Origin: Auanema rhodensis | Taxonomy: Eukaryota; Nematoda; Chromadorea; Rhabditida; Rhabditidae | Direction: 5' to 3' | Assembly: GCA_964057225.1 (NCBI GenBank) | Contig: OZ059894.1 | Coordinates: forward strand, 4,526,001 to 4,590,000 | DNA length: 64,000 nt | Part shown: positions 38,255 to 50,540 of the stretch, piece after piece | How the letters are laid out: each line of letters begins with the position of its first letter | Position numbering within the stretch: the stretch's first letter is position 1 | Position numbers and translations under genes: made by a program | Notes under the pieces: model-generated | The model's input: the letters and a program-made list of their open reading frames with translations, nothing else | Database searches by the model: none | Told to the model about the DNA's origin: nothing

Positions 38255-39307
38255 CTGCGTCGATCTGTGTTATCAGATTTGCGCTAGCTTAAAAATGCAC
38301 CGAGATATCAACTGATAGAAGTTCACACTTATATCCTCGATTTTCACCCTGAAGAATTAATTTTTTCGTTGAATAACATTGTCCATCGTCTTTGCCTTGA
38401 AAAATGGAATCTAAAAACATCTACTTTTTGCTAAATTATTTTGAAATTTTTCGAAAAAATTTTTGTCAAAATGTTTTTGGAAGCAATGTTGAGTGTACAT
38501 GGAAACTCAACATACACTAATGCATCATTTTTCAAACGATCATAACTAATTTTTGTATCAAGTGTTTCTCAATGTAATATAGTGCATTCGATGCGGATTT
38601 TTAAGCTGCGTCGATCTGTGTTATCAGATTTGCGCTAGCTTAAAAATGCACCGAGATATCAACTGATATAAGTTCACACTTATATCCTCGATTTTCACCC
38701 TGAAGAATTAATTTTTTCGTTGAATAACATTGTCCATCGTCTTTGCCTTGAAAAATGGAATCTAAAAACATCTACTTTTTGCTAAATTATTTTGAAATTT
38801 TTCGAAAAAATTTTTGTCAAAATGTTTTTGGAAGCAATGTTGAGTGTACATGGAAACTCAACATACACTAATGCATCATTTTTCTAACGATCATAACTAA
38901 TTTTTGTATTAAGCTTTTCTCAATGTAGTATAGTGCATTCGATGCGGATTTTTAAGCTGCGTCGATCTGTGTTATCAGATTTGCGCTAGCTTAAAAATGC
39001 ACCGAGATATCAACTGATATAAGTTCACACTTATATCCTCGATTTTCACCCTGAAGAATTAATTTTTTCGTTGAATAACATTGTCCATCGTCTTTGCCTT
39101 GAAAAAAGGAATCTAAAAACATCTACTTTTTGCTAAATTATTTTGAAATTTTTCGAAAAAATTTTTGTCAAAATGTTTTTGGAAGCAATGTTGAGTGTAC
39201 ATGGAAACTCAACATACACTAATGCATCATTTTTCAAACGATCATAACTAATTTTTGTATTAAGCGTTCTTCAATGTAGTATAGTGCATTCGATGCGGAT
39301 TTTTAAG

Positions 39308-40711
39308 CTGCGTCGATCTGTGTTATCAGATTTGCGCTAGCTTAAAAATGCACCGAGATATCAACTGATATAAGTTCACACTTATATCCTCGATTTTCAC
39401 CCTGAAGAATTAATTTTTTCGTTGAATAACATTGTCCATCGTCTTTGCCTTGAAAAATGGAATCTAAAAACATCTACTTTTTGCTAAATTATTTCGAAAT
39501 TTTTCGAAAAAATTTTTGTCAAAATGTTTTTGGAAGCAATGTTGAGTGTACATGGAAACTCAACATACACTAATGCATCATTTTTCAAACGATCATAACT
39601 AATTTTTGTATTAAGCGTTTCTCAATGTAGTATAGTGCATTCGATGCGGATTTTTAAGCTGCGTCGATCTGTGTTATCAGATTTGCGCTAGCTTAAAAAT
39701 GCACCGAGATATCAACTGATAGAAGTTCACACTTATATCCTCGATTTTCACCCTGAAGAATTAATTTTTTCGTTGAATAACATTGTCCATCGTCTTTGCC
39801 TTGAAAAATGGAATCTAAAAACATCTACTTTTTGCTAAATTATTTTGAAATTTTTCGAAAAAATTTTTGTCAAAATGTTTTTGGAAGCAATGTTGAGTGT
39901 ACATGGAAACTCAACATACACTAATGCATCATTTTTCAAACGATCATAACTAATTTTTGTATTAAGCGTTCTTCAATGTAGTATAGTGCATTCGATGCGG
40001 ATTTTTAAGCTGCGTCGATCTGTGTTATCAGATTTGCGCTAGCTTAAAAATGCACCGAGATATCAACTGATAGAAGTTCACACTTATATCCTCGATTTTC
40101 ACCCTGAAGAATTAATTTTTTCGTTGAATAACATTGTCCATCGTCTTTGCCTTGAAAAATGGAATCTAAAAACATCTACTTTTTGCTGAATTATTTTGAA
40201 ATTTTTCGAAAAAATTTTTGTCAAAATGTTTTTGGAAGCAATGTTGAGTGTACATGGAAACTCAACATACACTAATGCATCATTTTTCAAACGATCATAA
40301 CTAATTTTTGTATTAAGCGTTCTTCAATGTAGTATAGTGCATTCGATGCGGATTTTTAAGCTGCGTCGATCTGTGTTATCAGATTTGCGCTAGCTTAAAA
40401 ATGCACCGAGATATCAACTGATAGAAGTTCACACTTATATCCTCGATTTTCACCCTGAAGAATTAATTTTTTCGTTGAATAACATTGTCCATCGTCTTTG
40501 CCTTGAAAAATGGAATCTAAAAACATCTACTTTTTGCTAAATTATTTTGAAATTTTTCGAAAAAATTTTTGTCAAAATGTTTTTGGAAGCAATGTTGAGT
40601 GTACATGGAAACTCAACATACACTAATGCATCATTTTTCAAACGATCATAACTAATTTTTGTATTAAGCGTTCTTCAATGTAGTATAGTGCATTCGATGC
40701 GGATTTTTAAG
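39308..40711. repeat. Upstream 7-mer-spaced segment, copy 2
   Basis: It matches 36851-38254 at an offset of 2,457 bp, including the single GCTGAATT monomer at 40010. A private ATTTCGAAA occurs near 39491. Confidence 0.85.
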
Positions 40712-43168
40712 CTGCGTCGATCTGTGTTATCAGATTTGCGCTAGCTTAAAAATGCACCGAGATATCAACTGATATAAGTTCACACTTATATCCTCGATTT
40801 TCACCCTGAAGAATTAATTTTTTCGTTGAATAACATTGTCCATCGTCTTTGCCTTGAAAAATGGAATCTTAAAACATCTAATTTTTGCTAAATTATTTTG
40901 AAATTTTTCGAAAAAATTTTTGTCAAAATGTTTTTGGAAGCAATGTTGAGTGTACATGGAAACTCAACATACACTAATGCATCATTTTTCAAACGATCAT
41001 AACTAATTTTTGTATCAAGTGTTTCTCAATGTAATATAGTGCATTCGATGCGGATTTTTGAGCTGCGTCGATCTGTGTTATCAGATTTGCGCTAGCTTAA
41101 AAATGCACCGAGATATCAACTGATATAAGTTCACACTTATATCCTCGATTTTCACCCTGAAGAATTAATTTTTTCGTTGAATAACATTGTCCATCGTCTT
41201 TGCCTTGAAAAATGGAATCTAAAAACATCTACTTTTTGCTAAATTATTTTGAAATTTTTCGAAAAAATTTTTGTCAAAATGTTTTTGGAAGCAATGTTGA
41301 GTGTACATGGAAACTCAACATACACTAATGCATCATTTTTCAAACGATCATAACTAATTTTTGTATCAAGTTTTTCTCAATGTAGTATAGTGCATTCGAT
41401 GCGGATTTTTAAGCTGCGTCGATCTGTGTTATCAGATTTGCGCTAGCTTAAAAATGCACCGAGATATCAACTGATATAAGTTCACACTTATATCCTCGAT
41501 TTTCACCCTGAAGAATTAATTTTTTCGTTGAATAACATTGTCCATCGTCTTTGCCTTGAAAAATGGAATCTAAAAACATCTACTTTTTGCTAAATTATTT
41601 TGAAATTTTTCGAAAAAATTTTTGTCAAAATGTTTTTGGAAGCAATGTTGAGTGTACATGGAAACTCAACATACACTAATGCATCATTTTTCAAACGATC
41701 ATAACTAATTTTTGTATCAAGTTTTTCTCAATGTAGTATAGTGCATTCGATGCGGATTTTTAAGCTGCGTCGATCTGTGTTATCAGATTTGCGCTAGCTT
41801 AAAAATGCACCGAGATATCAACTGATATAAGTTCACACTTATATCCTCGATTTTCACCCTGAAGAATTAATTTTTTCGTTGAATAACATTGTTCATCGTC
41901 TTTGCCTTGAAAAATGGAATCTTAAAACATCTAATTTTTGCTAAATTATTTTGAAATTTTTCGAAAAAATTTTTGTCAAAATGTTTTTGGAAGCAATGTT
42001 GAGTGTACATGGAAACTCAACATACACTAATGCATCATTTTTCAAACGATCATAACTAATTTTTGTATCAAGTGTTTCTCAATGTAATATAGTGCATTCG
42101 ATGCGGATTTTTAAGCTGCGTCGATCTGTGTTATCAGATTTGCGCTAGCTTAAAAATGCACCGAGATATCAACTGATATAAGTTCACACTTATATCCTCG
42201 ATTTTCACCCTGAAGAATTAATTTTTTCGTTGAATAACATTGTCCATCGTCTTTGCCTTGAAAAATGGAATCTAAAAACATCTACTTTTTGCTAAATTAT
42301 TTTGAAATTTTTCGAAAAAATTTTTGTCAAAATGTTTTTGGAAGCAATGTTGAGTGTACATGGAAACTCAACATACACTAATGCATCATTTTTCAAACGA
42401 TCATAACTAATTTTTGTATCAAGCGTTTTTCAATGTAGTATAGTGCATTCGATGCGGAGTTTTAAGCTGCGTCGATCTGTGTTATCAGATTTGCGCTAGC
42501 TTAAAAATGCACCGAGATATCAACTGATATAAGTTCACACTTATATCCTCGATTTTCACCCTGAAGAAATAATTTTTTCGTTGAATATTATTGTCCATCG
42601 TCTTTGCCTTGAAAAATGGAATCTTGAAACATCTACTTTTTGCTAAATTATTTAGAAATTTTTCGAAAAAATTTTTGTCAAAATGTTTTTGGAAGCAATG
42701 TTGAGTGTATATGGAAACTCAACATACACTAATGCATCATTTTTCAAACGATCATAACTAATTTTTGTATCAAGTGTTTCTCAATGTAATATAGTGCATT
42801 CGATGCGGATTTTTAAGCTGCGTCGATCTGTGTTATCAGATTTGCGCTAGCTTAAAAATGCACCGAGATATCAACTGATATAAGTTCACACTTATATCCT
42901 CGATTTTCACCCTGAAGAATTAATTTTTTCGTTGAATAACATTGTCCATCGTCTTTGCCTTGAAAAAAGGAATCTAAAAACATCTACTTTTTGCTAAATT
43001 ATTTTGAAATTTTTCGAAAAAATTTTTGTCAAAATGTTTTTGGAAGCAATGTTGAGTGTACATGGAAACTCAACATACACTAATGCATCATTTTTCAAAC
43101 GATCATAACTAATTTTTGTATCAAGCGTTTCTTAATGTAGTATAGTGCATTCGATCCGGATTTTTAAG
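40712..43168. repeat. 7-mer higher-order unit, copy 1 (2,457 bp)
   Basis: The seven monomers have private markers in order: AATCTTAAAAC with CTAATTTTT and a TTTTTGAGC end; two with TATCAAGTTTTTCTC; TTGTTCATC with AATCTT; CGTTTTTCAATG with GCGGAGTTTT; GAATATTATT, AATCTTGAAAC and GTATATGG; and a GATCCGG-tailed AAAGG monomer. Every one of these recurs in the same order in the next 2,457 bp. Several are found nowhere else in the window. Confidence 0.95.
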
Positions 43169-45625
43169 CTGCGTCGATCTGTGTTATCAGATTTGCGCTA
43201 GCTTAAAAATGCACCGAGATATCAACTGATATAAGTTCACACTTATATCCTCGATTTTCACCCTGAAGAATTAATTTTTTCGTTGAATAACATTGTCCAT
43301 CGTCTTTGCCTTGAAAAATGGAATCTTAAAACATCTAATTTTTGCTAAATTATTTTGAAATTTTTCGAAAAAATTTTTGTCAAAATGTTTTTGGAAGCAA
43401 TGTTGAGTGTACATGGAAACTCAACATACACTAATGCATCATTTTTCAAACGATCATAACTAATTTTTGTATCAAGTGTTTCTCAATGTAATATAGTGCA
43501 TTCGATGCGGATTTTTGAGCTGCGTCGATCTGTGTTATCAGATTTGCGCTAGCTTAAAAATGCACCGAGATATCAACTGATATAAGTTCACACTTATATC
43601 CTCGATTTTCACCCTGAAGAATTAATTTTTTCGTTGAATAACATTGTCCATCGTCTTTGCCTTGAAAAATGGAATCTAAAAACATCTACTTTTTGCTAAA
43701 TTATTTTGAAATTTTTCGAAAAAATTTTTGTCAAAATGTTTTTGGAAGCAATGTTGAGTGTACATGGAAACTCAACATACACTAATGCATCATTTTTCAA
43801 ACGATCATAACTAATTTTTGTATCAAGTTTTTCTCAATGTAGTATAGTGCATTCGATGCGGATTTTTAAGCTGCGTCGATCTGTGTTATCAGATTTGCGC
43901 TAGCTTAAAAATGCACCGAGATATCAACTGATATAAGTTCACACTTATATCCTCGATTTTCACCCTGAAGAATTAATTTTTTCGTTGAATAACATTGTCC
44001 ATCGTCTTTGCCTTGAAAAATGGAATCTAAAAACATCTACTTTTTGCTAAATTATTTTGAAATTTTTCGAAAAAATTTTTGTCAAAATGTTTTTGGAAGC
44101 AATGTTGAGTGTACATGGAAACTCAACATACACTAATGCATCATTTTTCAAACGATCATAACTAATTTTTGTATCAAGTTTTTCTCAATGTAGTATAGTG
44201 CATTCGATGCGGATTTTTAAGCTGCGTCGATCTGTGTTATCAGATTTGCGCTAGCTTAAAAATGCACCGAGATATCAACTGATATAAGTTCACACTTATA
44301 TCCTCGATTTTCACCCTGAAGAATTAATTTTTTCGTTGAATAACATTGTTCATCGTCTTTGCCTTGAAAAATGGAATCTTAAAACATCTAATTTTTGCTA
44401 AATTATTTTGAAATTTTTCGAAAAAATTTTTGTCAAAATGTTTTTGGAAGCAATGTTGAGTGTACATGGAAACTCAACATACACTAATGCATCATTTTTC
44501 AAACGATCATAACTAATTTTTGTATCAAGTGTTTCTCAATGTAATATAGTGCATTCGATGCGGATTTTTAAGCTGCGTCGATCTGTGTTATCAGATTTGC
44601 GCTAGCTTAAAAATGCACCGAGATATCAACTGATATAAGTTCACACTTATATCCTCGATTTTCACCCTGAAGAATTAATTTTTTCGTTGAATAACATTGT
44701 CCATCGTCTTTGCCTTGAAAAATGGAATCTAAAAACATCTACTTTTTGCTAAATTATTTTGAAATTTTTCGAAAAAATTTTTGTCAAAATGTTTTTGGAA
44801 GCAATGTTGAGTGTACATGGAAACTCAACATACACTAATGCATCATTTTTCAAACGATCATAACTAATTTTTGTATCAAGCGTTTTTCAATGTAGTATAG
44901 TGCATTCGATGCGGAGTTTTAAGCTGCGTCGATCTGTGTTATCAGATTTGCGCTAGCTTAAAAATGCACCGAGATATCAACTGATATAAGTTCACACTTA
45001 TATCCTCGATTTTCACCCTGAAGAAATAATTTTTTCGTTGAATATTATTGTCCATCGTCTTTGCCTTGAAAAATGGAATCTTGAAACATCTACTTTTTGC
45101 TAAATTATTTAGAAATTTTTCGAAAAAATTTTTGTCAAAATGTTTTTGGAAGCAATGTTGAGTGTATATGGAAACTCAACATACACTAATGCATCATTTT
45201 TCAAACGATCATAACTAATTTTTGTATCAAGTGTTTCTCAATGTAATATAGTGCATTCGATGCGGATTTTTAAGCTGCGTCGATCTGTGTTATCAGATTT
45301 GCGCTAGCTTAAAAATGCACCGAGATATCAACTGATATAAGTTCACACTTATATCCTCGATTTTCACCCTGAAGAATTAATTTTTTCGTTGAATAACATT
45401 GTCCATCGTCTTTGCCTTGAAAAAAGGAATCTAAAAACATCTACTTTTTGCTAAATTATTTTGAAATTTTTCGAAAAAATTTTTGTCAAAATGTTTTTGG
45501 AAGCAATGTTGAGTGTACATGGAAACTCAACATACACTAATGCATCATTTTTCAAACGATCATAACTAATTTTTGTATCAAGCGTTTCTTAATGTAGTAT
45601 AGTGCATTCGATCCGGATTTTTAAG
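43169..45625. repeat. 7-mer higher-order unit, copy 2 (2,457 bp)
   Basis: It reproduces every private marker of 40712-43168 at exactly +2,457 bp, for example GAATATTATT at 42583 and 45040 and GCGGAGTTTT at 42464 and 44921. I saw no diagnostic difference. This implies very recent duplication, or an assembly duplication. Confidence 0.95.
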
Positions 45626-45976
45626 CTGCGTCGATCTGTGTTATCAGATTTGCGCTAGCTTAAAAATGCACCGAGATATCAACTGATATAAGTTCACACT
45701 TATATCCTCGATTTTCACCCTGAAGAATTAATTTTTTCGTTGAATAACATTGTCCATCGTCTTTGCCTTGAAAAATGGAATCTTAAAACATCTAATTTTT
45801 GCTAAATTATTTTGAAATTTTTCGAAAAAATTTTTGTCAAAATGTTTTTGGAAGCAATGTTGAGTGTACATGGAAACTCAACATACACTAATGCATCATT
45901 TTTCAAACGATCATAACTAATTTTTGTATCAAGTGTTTCTCAATGTAATATAGTGCATTCGATGCGGATTTTTGAG
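45626..45976. repeat. 7-mer higher-order unit, truncated copy 3 (first monomer only)
   Basis: It carries AATCTTAAAAC, CTAATTTTT, the TAATATAG tail and the TTTTTGAGC end, like the first monomers of the two preceding units. The next monomer belongs to the 5-mer family instead. The boundary at about 45977 is thus a junction between two higher-order families. Confidence 0.9.
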
Positions 45977-47731
45977 CTGCGTCGATCTGTGTTATCAGAT
46001 TTGCGCTAGCTTAAAAATGCACCGAGATATCAACTGATATAAGTTCACACTTATATCCTCGATTTTCACCCTGAAGAATTAATTTTTTCGTTGAATAACA
46101 TTGTCCATCGTCTTTGCCTTGAAAAATGGAATCTAAAAACATCTACTTTTTGCTGAATTATTTTGAAATTTTTCGAAAAAATTTTTGTCAAAATGTTTTT
46201 AGAAGCAATGTTGAGTGTACATGGAAACTCAACATACACTAATGCATCATTTTTCAAACGATCATAACTAATTTTTGTATCAAGTGTTTCTCAATGTAGT
46301 ATAGTGCATTCGATGCGGATTTTTAAGCTGCGTCGATCTGTGTTATCAGATTTGCGCTAGCTTAAAAATGCACCGAGATATCAACTGATAGAAGTTCACA
46401 CTTATATCCTCGATTTTCACCCTGAAGAATTAATTTTTTCGTTGAATAACATTGTCCATCGTCTTTGCCTTGAAAAATGGAATCTAAAAACATCTACTTT
46501 TTGCTAAATTATTTTGAAATTTTTCGAAAAAATTTTTGTCAAAATGTTTTTGGAAGCAATGTTGAGTGTACATGGAAACTCAACATACACTAATGCATCA
46601 TTTTTCAAACGATCATAACTAATTTTTGTATTAAGCGTTCTTCAATGTAGTATAGTGCATTCGATGCGGATTTTTAAGCTGCGTCGATCTGTGTTATCAG
46701 ATTTGCGCTAGCTTAAAAATGCACCGAGATATCAACTGATATAAGTTCACACTTATATCCTCGATTTTCACCCTGAAGAATTAATTTTTTCGTTGAATAA
46801 CATTGTCCATCGTCTTTGCCTTGAAAAAAGGAATCCAAAAACATCTACTTTTTGCTAAATTATTTTGAAATTTTTCGAAAAAATTTTTGTCAAAATGTTT
46901 TTGGAAGCAATGTTGAGTGTACATGGAAACTCAACATACACTAATGCATCATTTTTCAAACGATCATAACTAATTTTTGTATCAAGCGTTTCTTAATGTA
47001 GTATAGTGCATTCGATCCGGATTTTTAAGCTGCGTCGATCTGTGTTATCAGATTTGCGCTAGCTTAAAAATGCACCGAGATATCAACTGATATAAGTTCA
47101 CACTTATATCCTCGATTTTCACCCTGAAGAATTAATTTTTTCGTTGAATAACATTGTCCATCGTCTTTGCCTTGAAAAATGGAATCTAAAAACATCTACT
47201 TTTTGCTAAATTATTTTGAAATTTTTCGAAAAAATTTTTGTCAAAATGTTTTTGGAAGCAATGTTGAGTGTACATGGAAACTCAACATACACTAATGCAT
47301 CATTTTTCAAACGATCATAACTTATTTTTGTAACAAGCGTTTCTCAATGTAGTATAGTGCATTCGATGCGGATTTTTAAGCTGCGTCGATCTGTGTTATC
47401 AGATTTGCGCTAGCTTAAAAATGCACCGAGATATCAACTGATATAAGTTCACACTTATATCCTCGATTTTCACCCTGAAGAATTAATTTTTTCGTTGAAT
47501 AACATTGTCCATCGTCTTTGCCTCGAAAAAAGGAATCTAAAAACATCTACTTTTTGCTAAATTATTTTGAAATTTTTCGAAAAAATTTTTGTCAAAATGT
47601 TTTTGGAAGCAATGTTTAGTGTACATGGAAACTCAACATACACTAATGCATCATTTTTCAAACGATCATAACTAATTTTTGTATCAAGCGTTTTTTAATG
47701 TAGTATAGTGCATTCGATCCGGATTTTTAAG
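45977..47731. repeat. 5-mer higher-order unit, copy 1 (1,755 bp)
   Basis: The five monomers carry in order: GCTGAATT, TTTTTAGAAGC and the TATCAAGTGTTTCTC tail; GATAGAAG with GTTCTTC; AAAGG with GGAATCCAA and a GATCCGG tail; AAATGG with GTAACAAG; and GTTTAGTG with CGTTTTTTAATG and GATCCGG. The same order appears at 47732, 55456, 57211 and 59317. This copy has a private CCTCGAAAAA near 47521. Confidence 0.93.
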
Positions 47732-49487
47732 CTGCGTCGATCTGTGTTATCAGATTTGCGCTAGCTTAAAAATGCACCGAGATATCAACTGATATAAGTT
47801 CACACTTATATCCTCGATTTTCACCCTGAAGAATCAATTTTTTCGTTGAATAACATTGTCCATCGTCTTTGCCTTGAAAAATGGAATCTAAAAACATCTA
47901 CTTTTTGCTGAATTATTTTGAAATTTTTCGAAAAAATTTTTGTCAAAATGTTTTTAGAAGCAATGTTGAGTGTACATGGAAACTCAACATACACTAATGC
48001 ATCATTTTTCAAACGATCATAACTAATTTTTGTATCAAGTGTTTCTCAATGTAGTATAGTGCATTCGATGCGGATTTTTAAGCTGCGTCGATCTGTGTTA
48101 TCAGATTTGCGCTAGCTTAAAAATGCACCGAGATATCAACTGATAGAAGTTCACACTTATATCCTCGATTTTCACCCTGAAGAATTAATTTTTTCGTTGA
48201 ATAACATTGTCCATCGTCTTTGCCTTGAAAAATGGAATCTAAAAACATCTACTTTTTGCTAAATTATTTTGAAATTTTTCGAAAAAATTTTTGTCAAAAT
48301 GTTTTTGGAAGCAATGTTGAGTGTACATGGAAACTCAACATACACTAATGCATCATTTTTCAAACGATCATAACTAATTTTTGTATTAAGCGTTCTTCAA
48401 TGTAGTATAGTGCATTCGATGCGGATTTTTAAGCTGCGTCGATCTGTGTTATCATATTTGCGCTAGCTTAAAAATGCACCGAGATATCAACTGATATAAG
48501 TTCACACTTATATCCTCGATTTTCACCCTGAAGAATTAATTTTTTCGTTGAATAACATTGTCCATCGTCTTTGCCTTGAAAAAAGGAATCTAAAAACATC
48601 TACTTTTTGCTAAATTATTTTGAAATTTTTCGAAAAAATTTTTGTCAAAATGTTTTTGGAAGCAATGTTGAGTGTACATGGAAACTCAACATACACTAAT
48701 GCATCATTTTTCAAACGATCATAACTAATTTTTGTATCAAGCGTTTCTTAATGTAGTATAGTGCATTCGATCCGGATTTTTAAGCTGCGTCGATCTGTGT
48801 TATCAGATTTGCGCTAGCTTAAAAATGCACCGAGATATCAACTGATATAAGTTCACACTTATATCCTCGATTTTCACCCTGAAGAATTAATTTTTTTCGT
48901 TGAATAACATTGTCCATCGTCTTTGCCTTGAAAAATGGAATCTAAAAACATCTACTTTTTGCTAAATTATTTTGAAATTTTTCGAAAAAATTTTTGTCAA
49001 AATGTTTTTGGAAGCAATGTTGAGTGTACATGGAAACTCAACATACACTAATGCATCATTTTTCAAACGATCATAACTTATTTTTGTAACAAGCGTTTCT
49101 CAATGTAGTATAGTGCATTCGATGCGGATTTTTAAGCTGCGTCGATCTGTGTTATCAGATTTGCGCTAGCTTAAAAATGCACCGAGATATCAACTGATAT
49201 AAGTTCACACTTATATCCTCGATTTTCACCCTGAAGAATTAATTTTTTCGTTGAATAACATTGTCCATCGTCTTTGCCTTGAAAAAAGGAATCTAAAAAC
49301 ATCTACTTTTTGCTAAATTATTTTGAAATTTTTCGAAAAAATTTTTGTCAAAATGTTTTTGGAAGCAATGTTTAGTGTACATGGAAACTCAACATACACT
49401 AATGCATCATTTTTCAAACGATCATAACTAATTTTTGTATCAAGCGTTTTTTAATGTAGTATAGTGCATTCGATCCGGATTTTTAAG
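47732..49487. repeat. 5-mer higher-order unit, copy 2 (1,756 bp)
   Basis: It has the same five types as 45977-47731, one base longer because of an extra T at 48891-48897. Private changes are GAATCAATTT near 47831 and TCATATTTG near 48453. Its last two monomers are part of a second duplication that continues to 50541. Confidence 0.93.
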
Positions 49488-50540
49488 CTGCGTCGATCTG
49501 TGTTATCAGATTTGCGCTAGCTTAAAAATGCACCGAGATATCAACTGATATAAGTTCACACTTATATCCTCGATTTTCACCCTGAAGAATTAATTTTTTC
49601 GTTGAATAACATTGTCCATCGTTTTTGCCTTGAAAAATGAAATCTAAAAACATCTACTTTTTGCTAAATTATTTTGAAATTTTTCGAAAAAATTTTTGTC
49701 AAAATGTTTTTGGAAGCAATGTTGAGTGTACATGGAAACTCAACATACACTAATGCATCATTTTTCAAACGATCATAACTAATTTTTGTATTAAGCGTTC
49801 TTCAATGTAGTATAGTGCATTCGATGCGGATTTTTAAGCTGCGTCGATCTGTGTTATCAGATTTGCGCTAGCTTAAAAATGCACCGAGATATCAACTGAT
49901 ATAAGTTCACACTTATATCCTCGATTTTCAACCTGAAGAATTAATTTTTTCGTTGAATAACATTGTCCATCGTCTTTGCCTTAAAAAATGGAATCTAAAA
50001 ACATCTACTTTTTGCTAAATTATTTTGAAATTTTTCGAAAAAATTTTTGTCAAAATGTTTTTGGAAGCTATGTTGAGTGTACATGGAAACTCAACATACA
50101 CTAATGCATCATTTTTCAAACGATCATAACTAATTTTTGTATTAAGCGTTCTTCAATGTAGTATAGTGCATTCGATCCGGATTTTTAAGCTGCGTCGATC
50201 TGTGTTATCAGATTTGCGCTAGCTTAAAAATGCACCGAGATATCAACTGATATAAGTTCACACTTATATCCTCGATTTTCACCCTGAAGAATTAATTTTT
50301 TCGTTGAATAACATTGTCCATCGTCTTTGCCTTGAAAAATGGAATCTAAAAACATCTACTTTTTGCTAAATTATTTTGAAATTTTTCGAAAAAATTTTTG
50401 TCAAAATGTTTTTGGAAGCAATGTTGAGTGTACATGGAAACTCAACATACACTAATGCATCATTTTTCAAACGATCATAACTAATTTTTGTATTAAGCGT
50501 TCTTCAATGTAGTATAGTGCATTCGATCCGGATTTTTAAG
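48785..50540. repeat. Overlapping 5-mer duplication, copy 1 (1,756 bp)
   Basis: It starts with the T7 monomer and continues with a GTTTAGTG monomer; an AAATGAAATC monomer; a monomer with TTTTCAACCTG, CTTAAAAAATGG, GGAAGCTATG and GATCCGG; and a GTTCTTC monomer ending GATCCGG. The first four types and the T7 run recur from 50541. It overlaps the end of the previous 5-mer unit, so the duplication window has slid along the array. Confidence 0.88.
48891..48897. other. 1-bp T insertion (T7 instead of T6)
   Basis: The T-run before CGTTGAATAAC has seven T here and six in almost all other monomers. It shifts the register by +1 from this point on. The same change occurs at 50647-50653 in a monomer of the same type. 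Confidence 0.9.

Larger units (their letters stand above)
36500..45976. repeat. Array block VI: 7-mer higher-order repeat domain (2,457 bp period)
   Basis: Monomers seven apart resemble each other more than immediate neighbours. The GATAGAAG-rich segment 36851-38254 recurs at 39308-40711. The segment starting at 40712 recurs at 43169 and its first monomer recurs again at 45626. The seventh-monomer spacing is exactly 2,457 bp throughout. This is the clearest higher-order repeat structure in the window. Confidence 0.9.
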
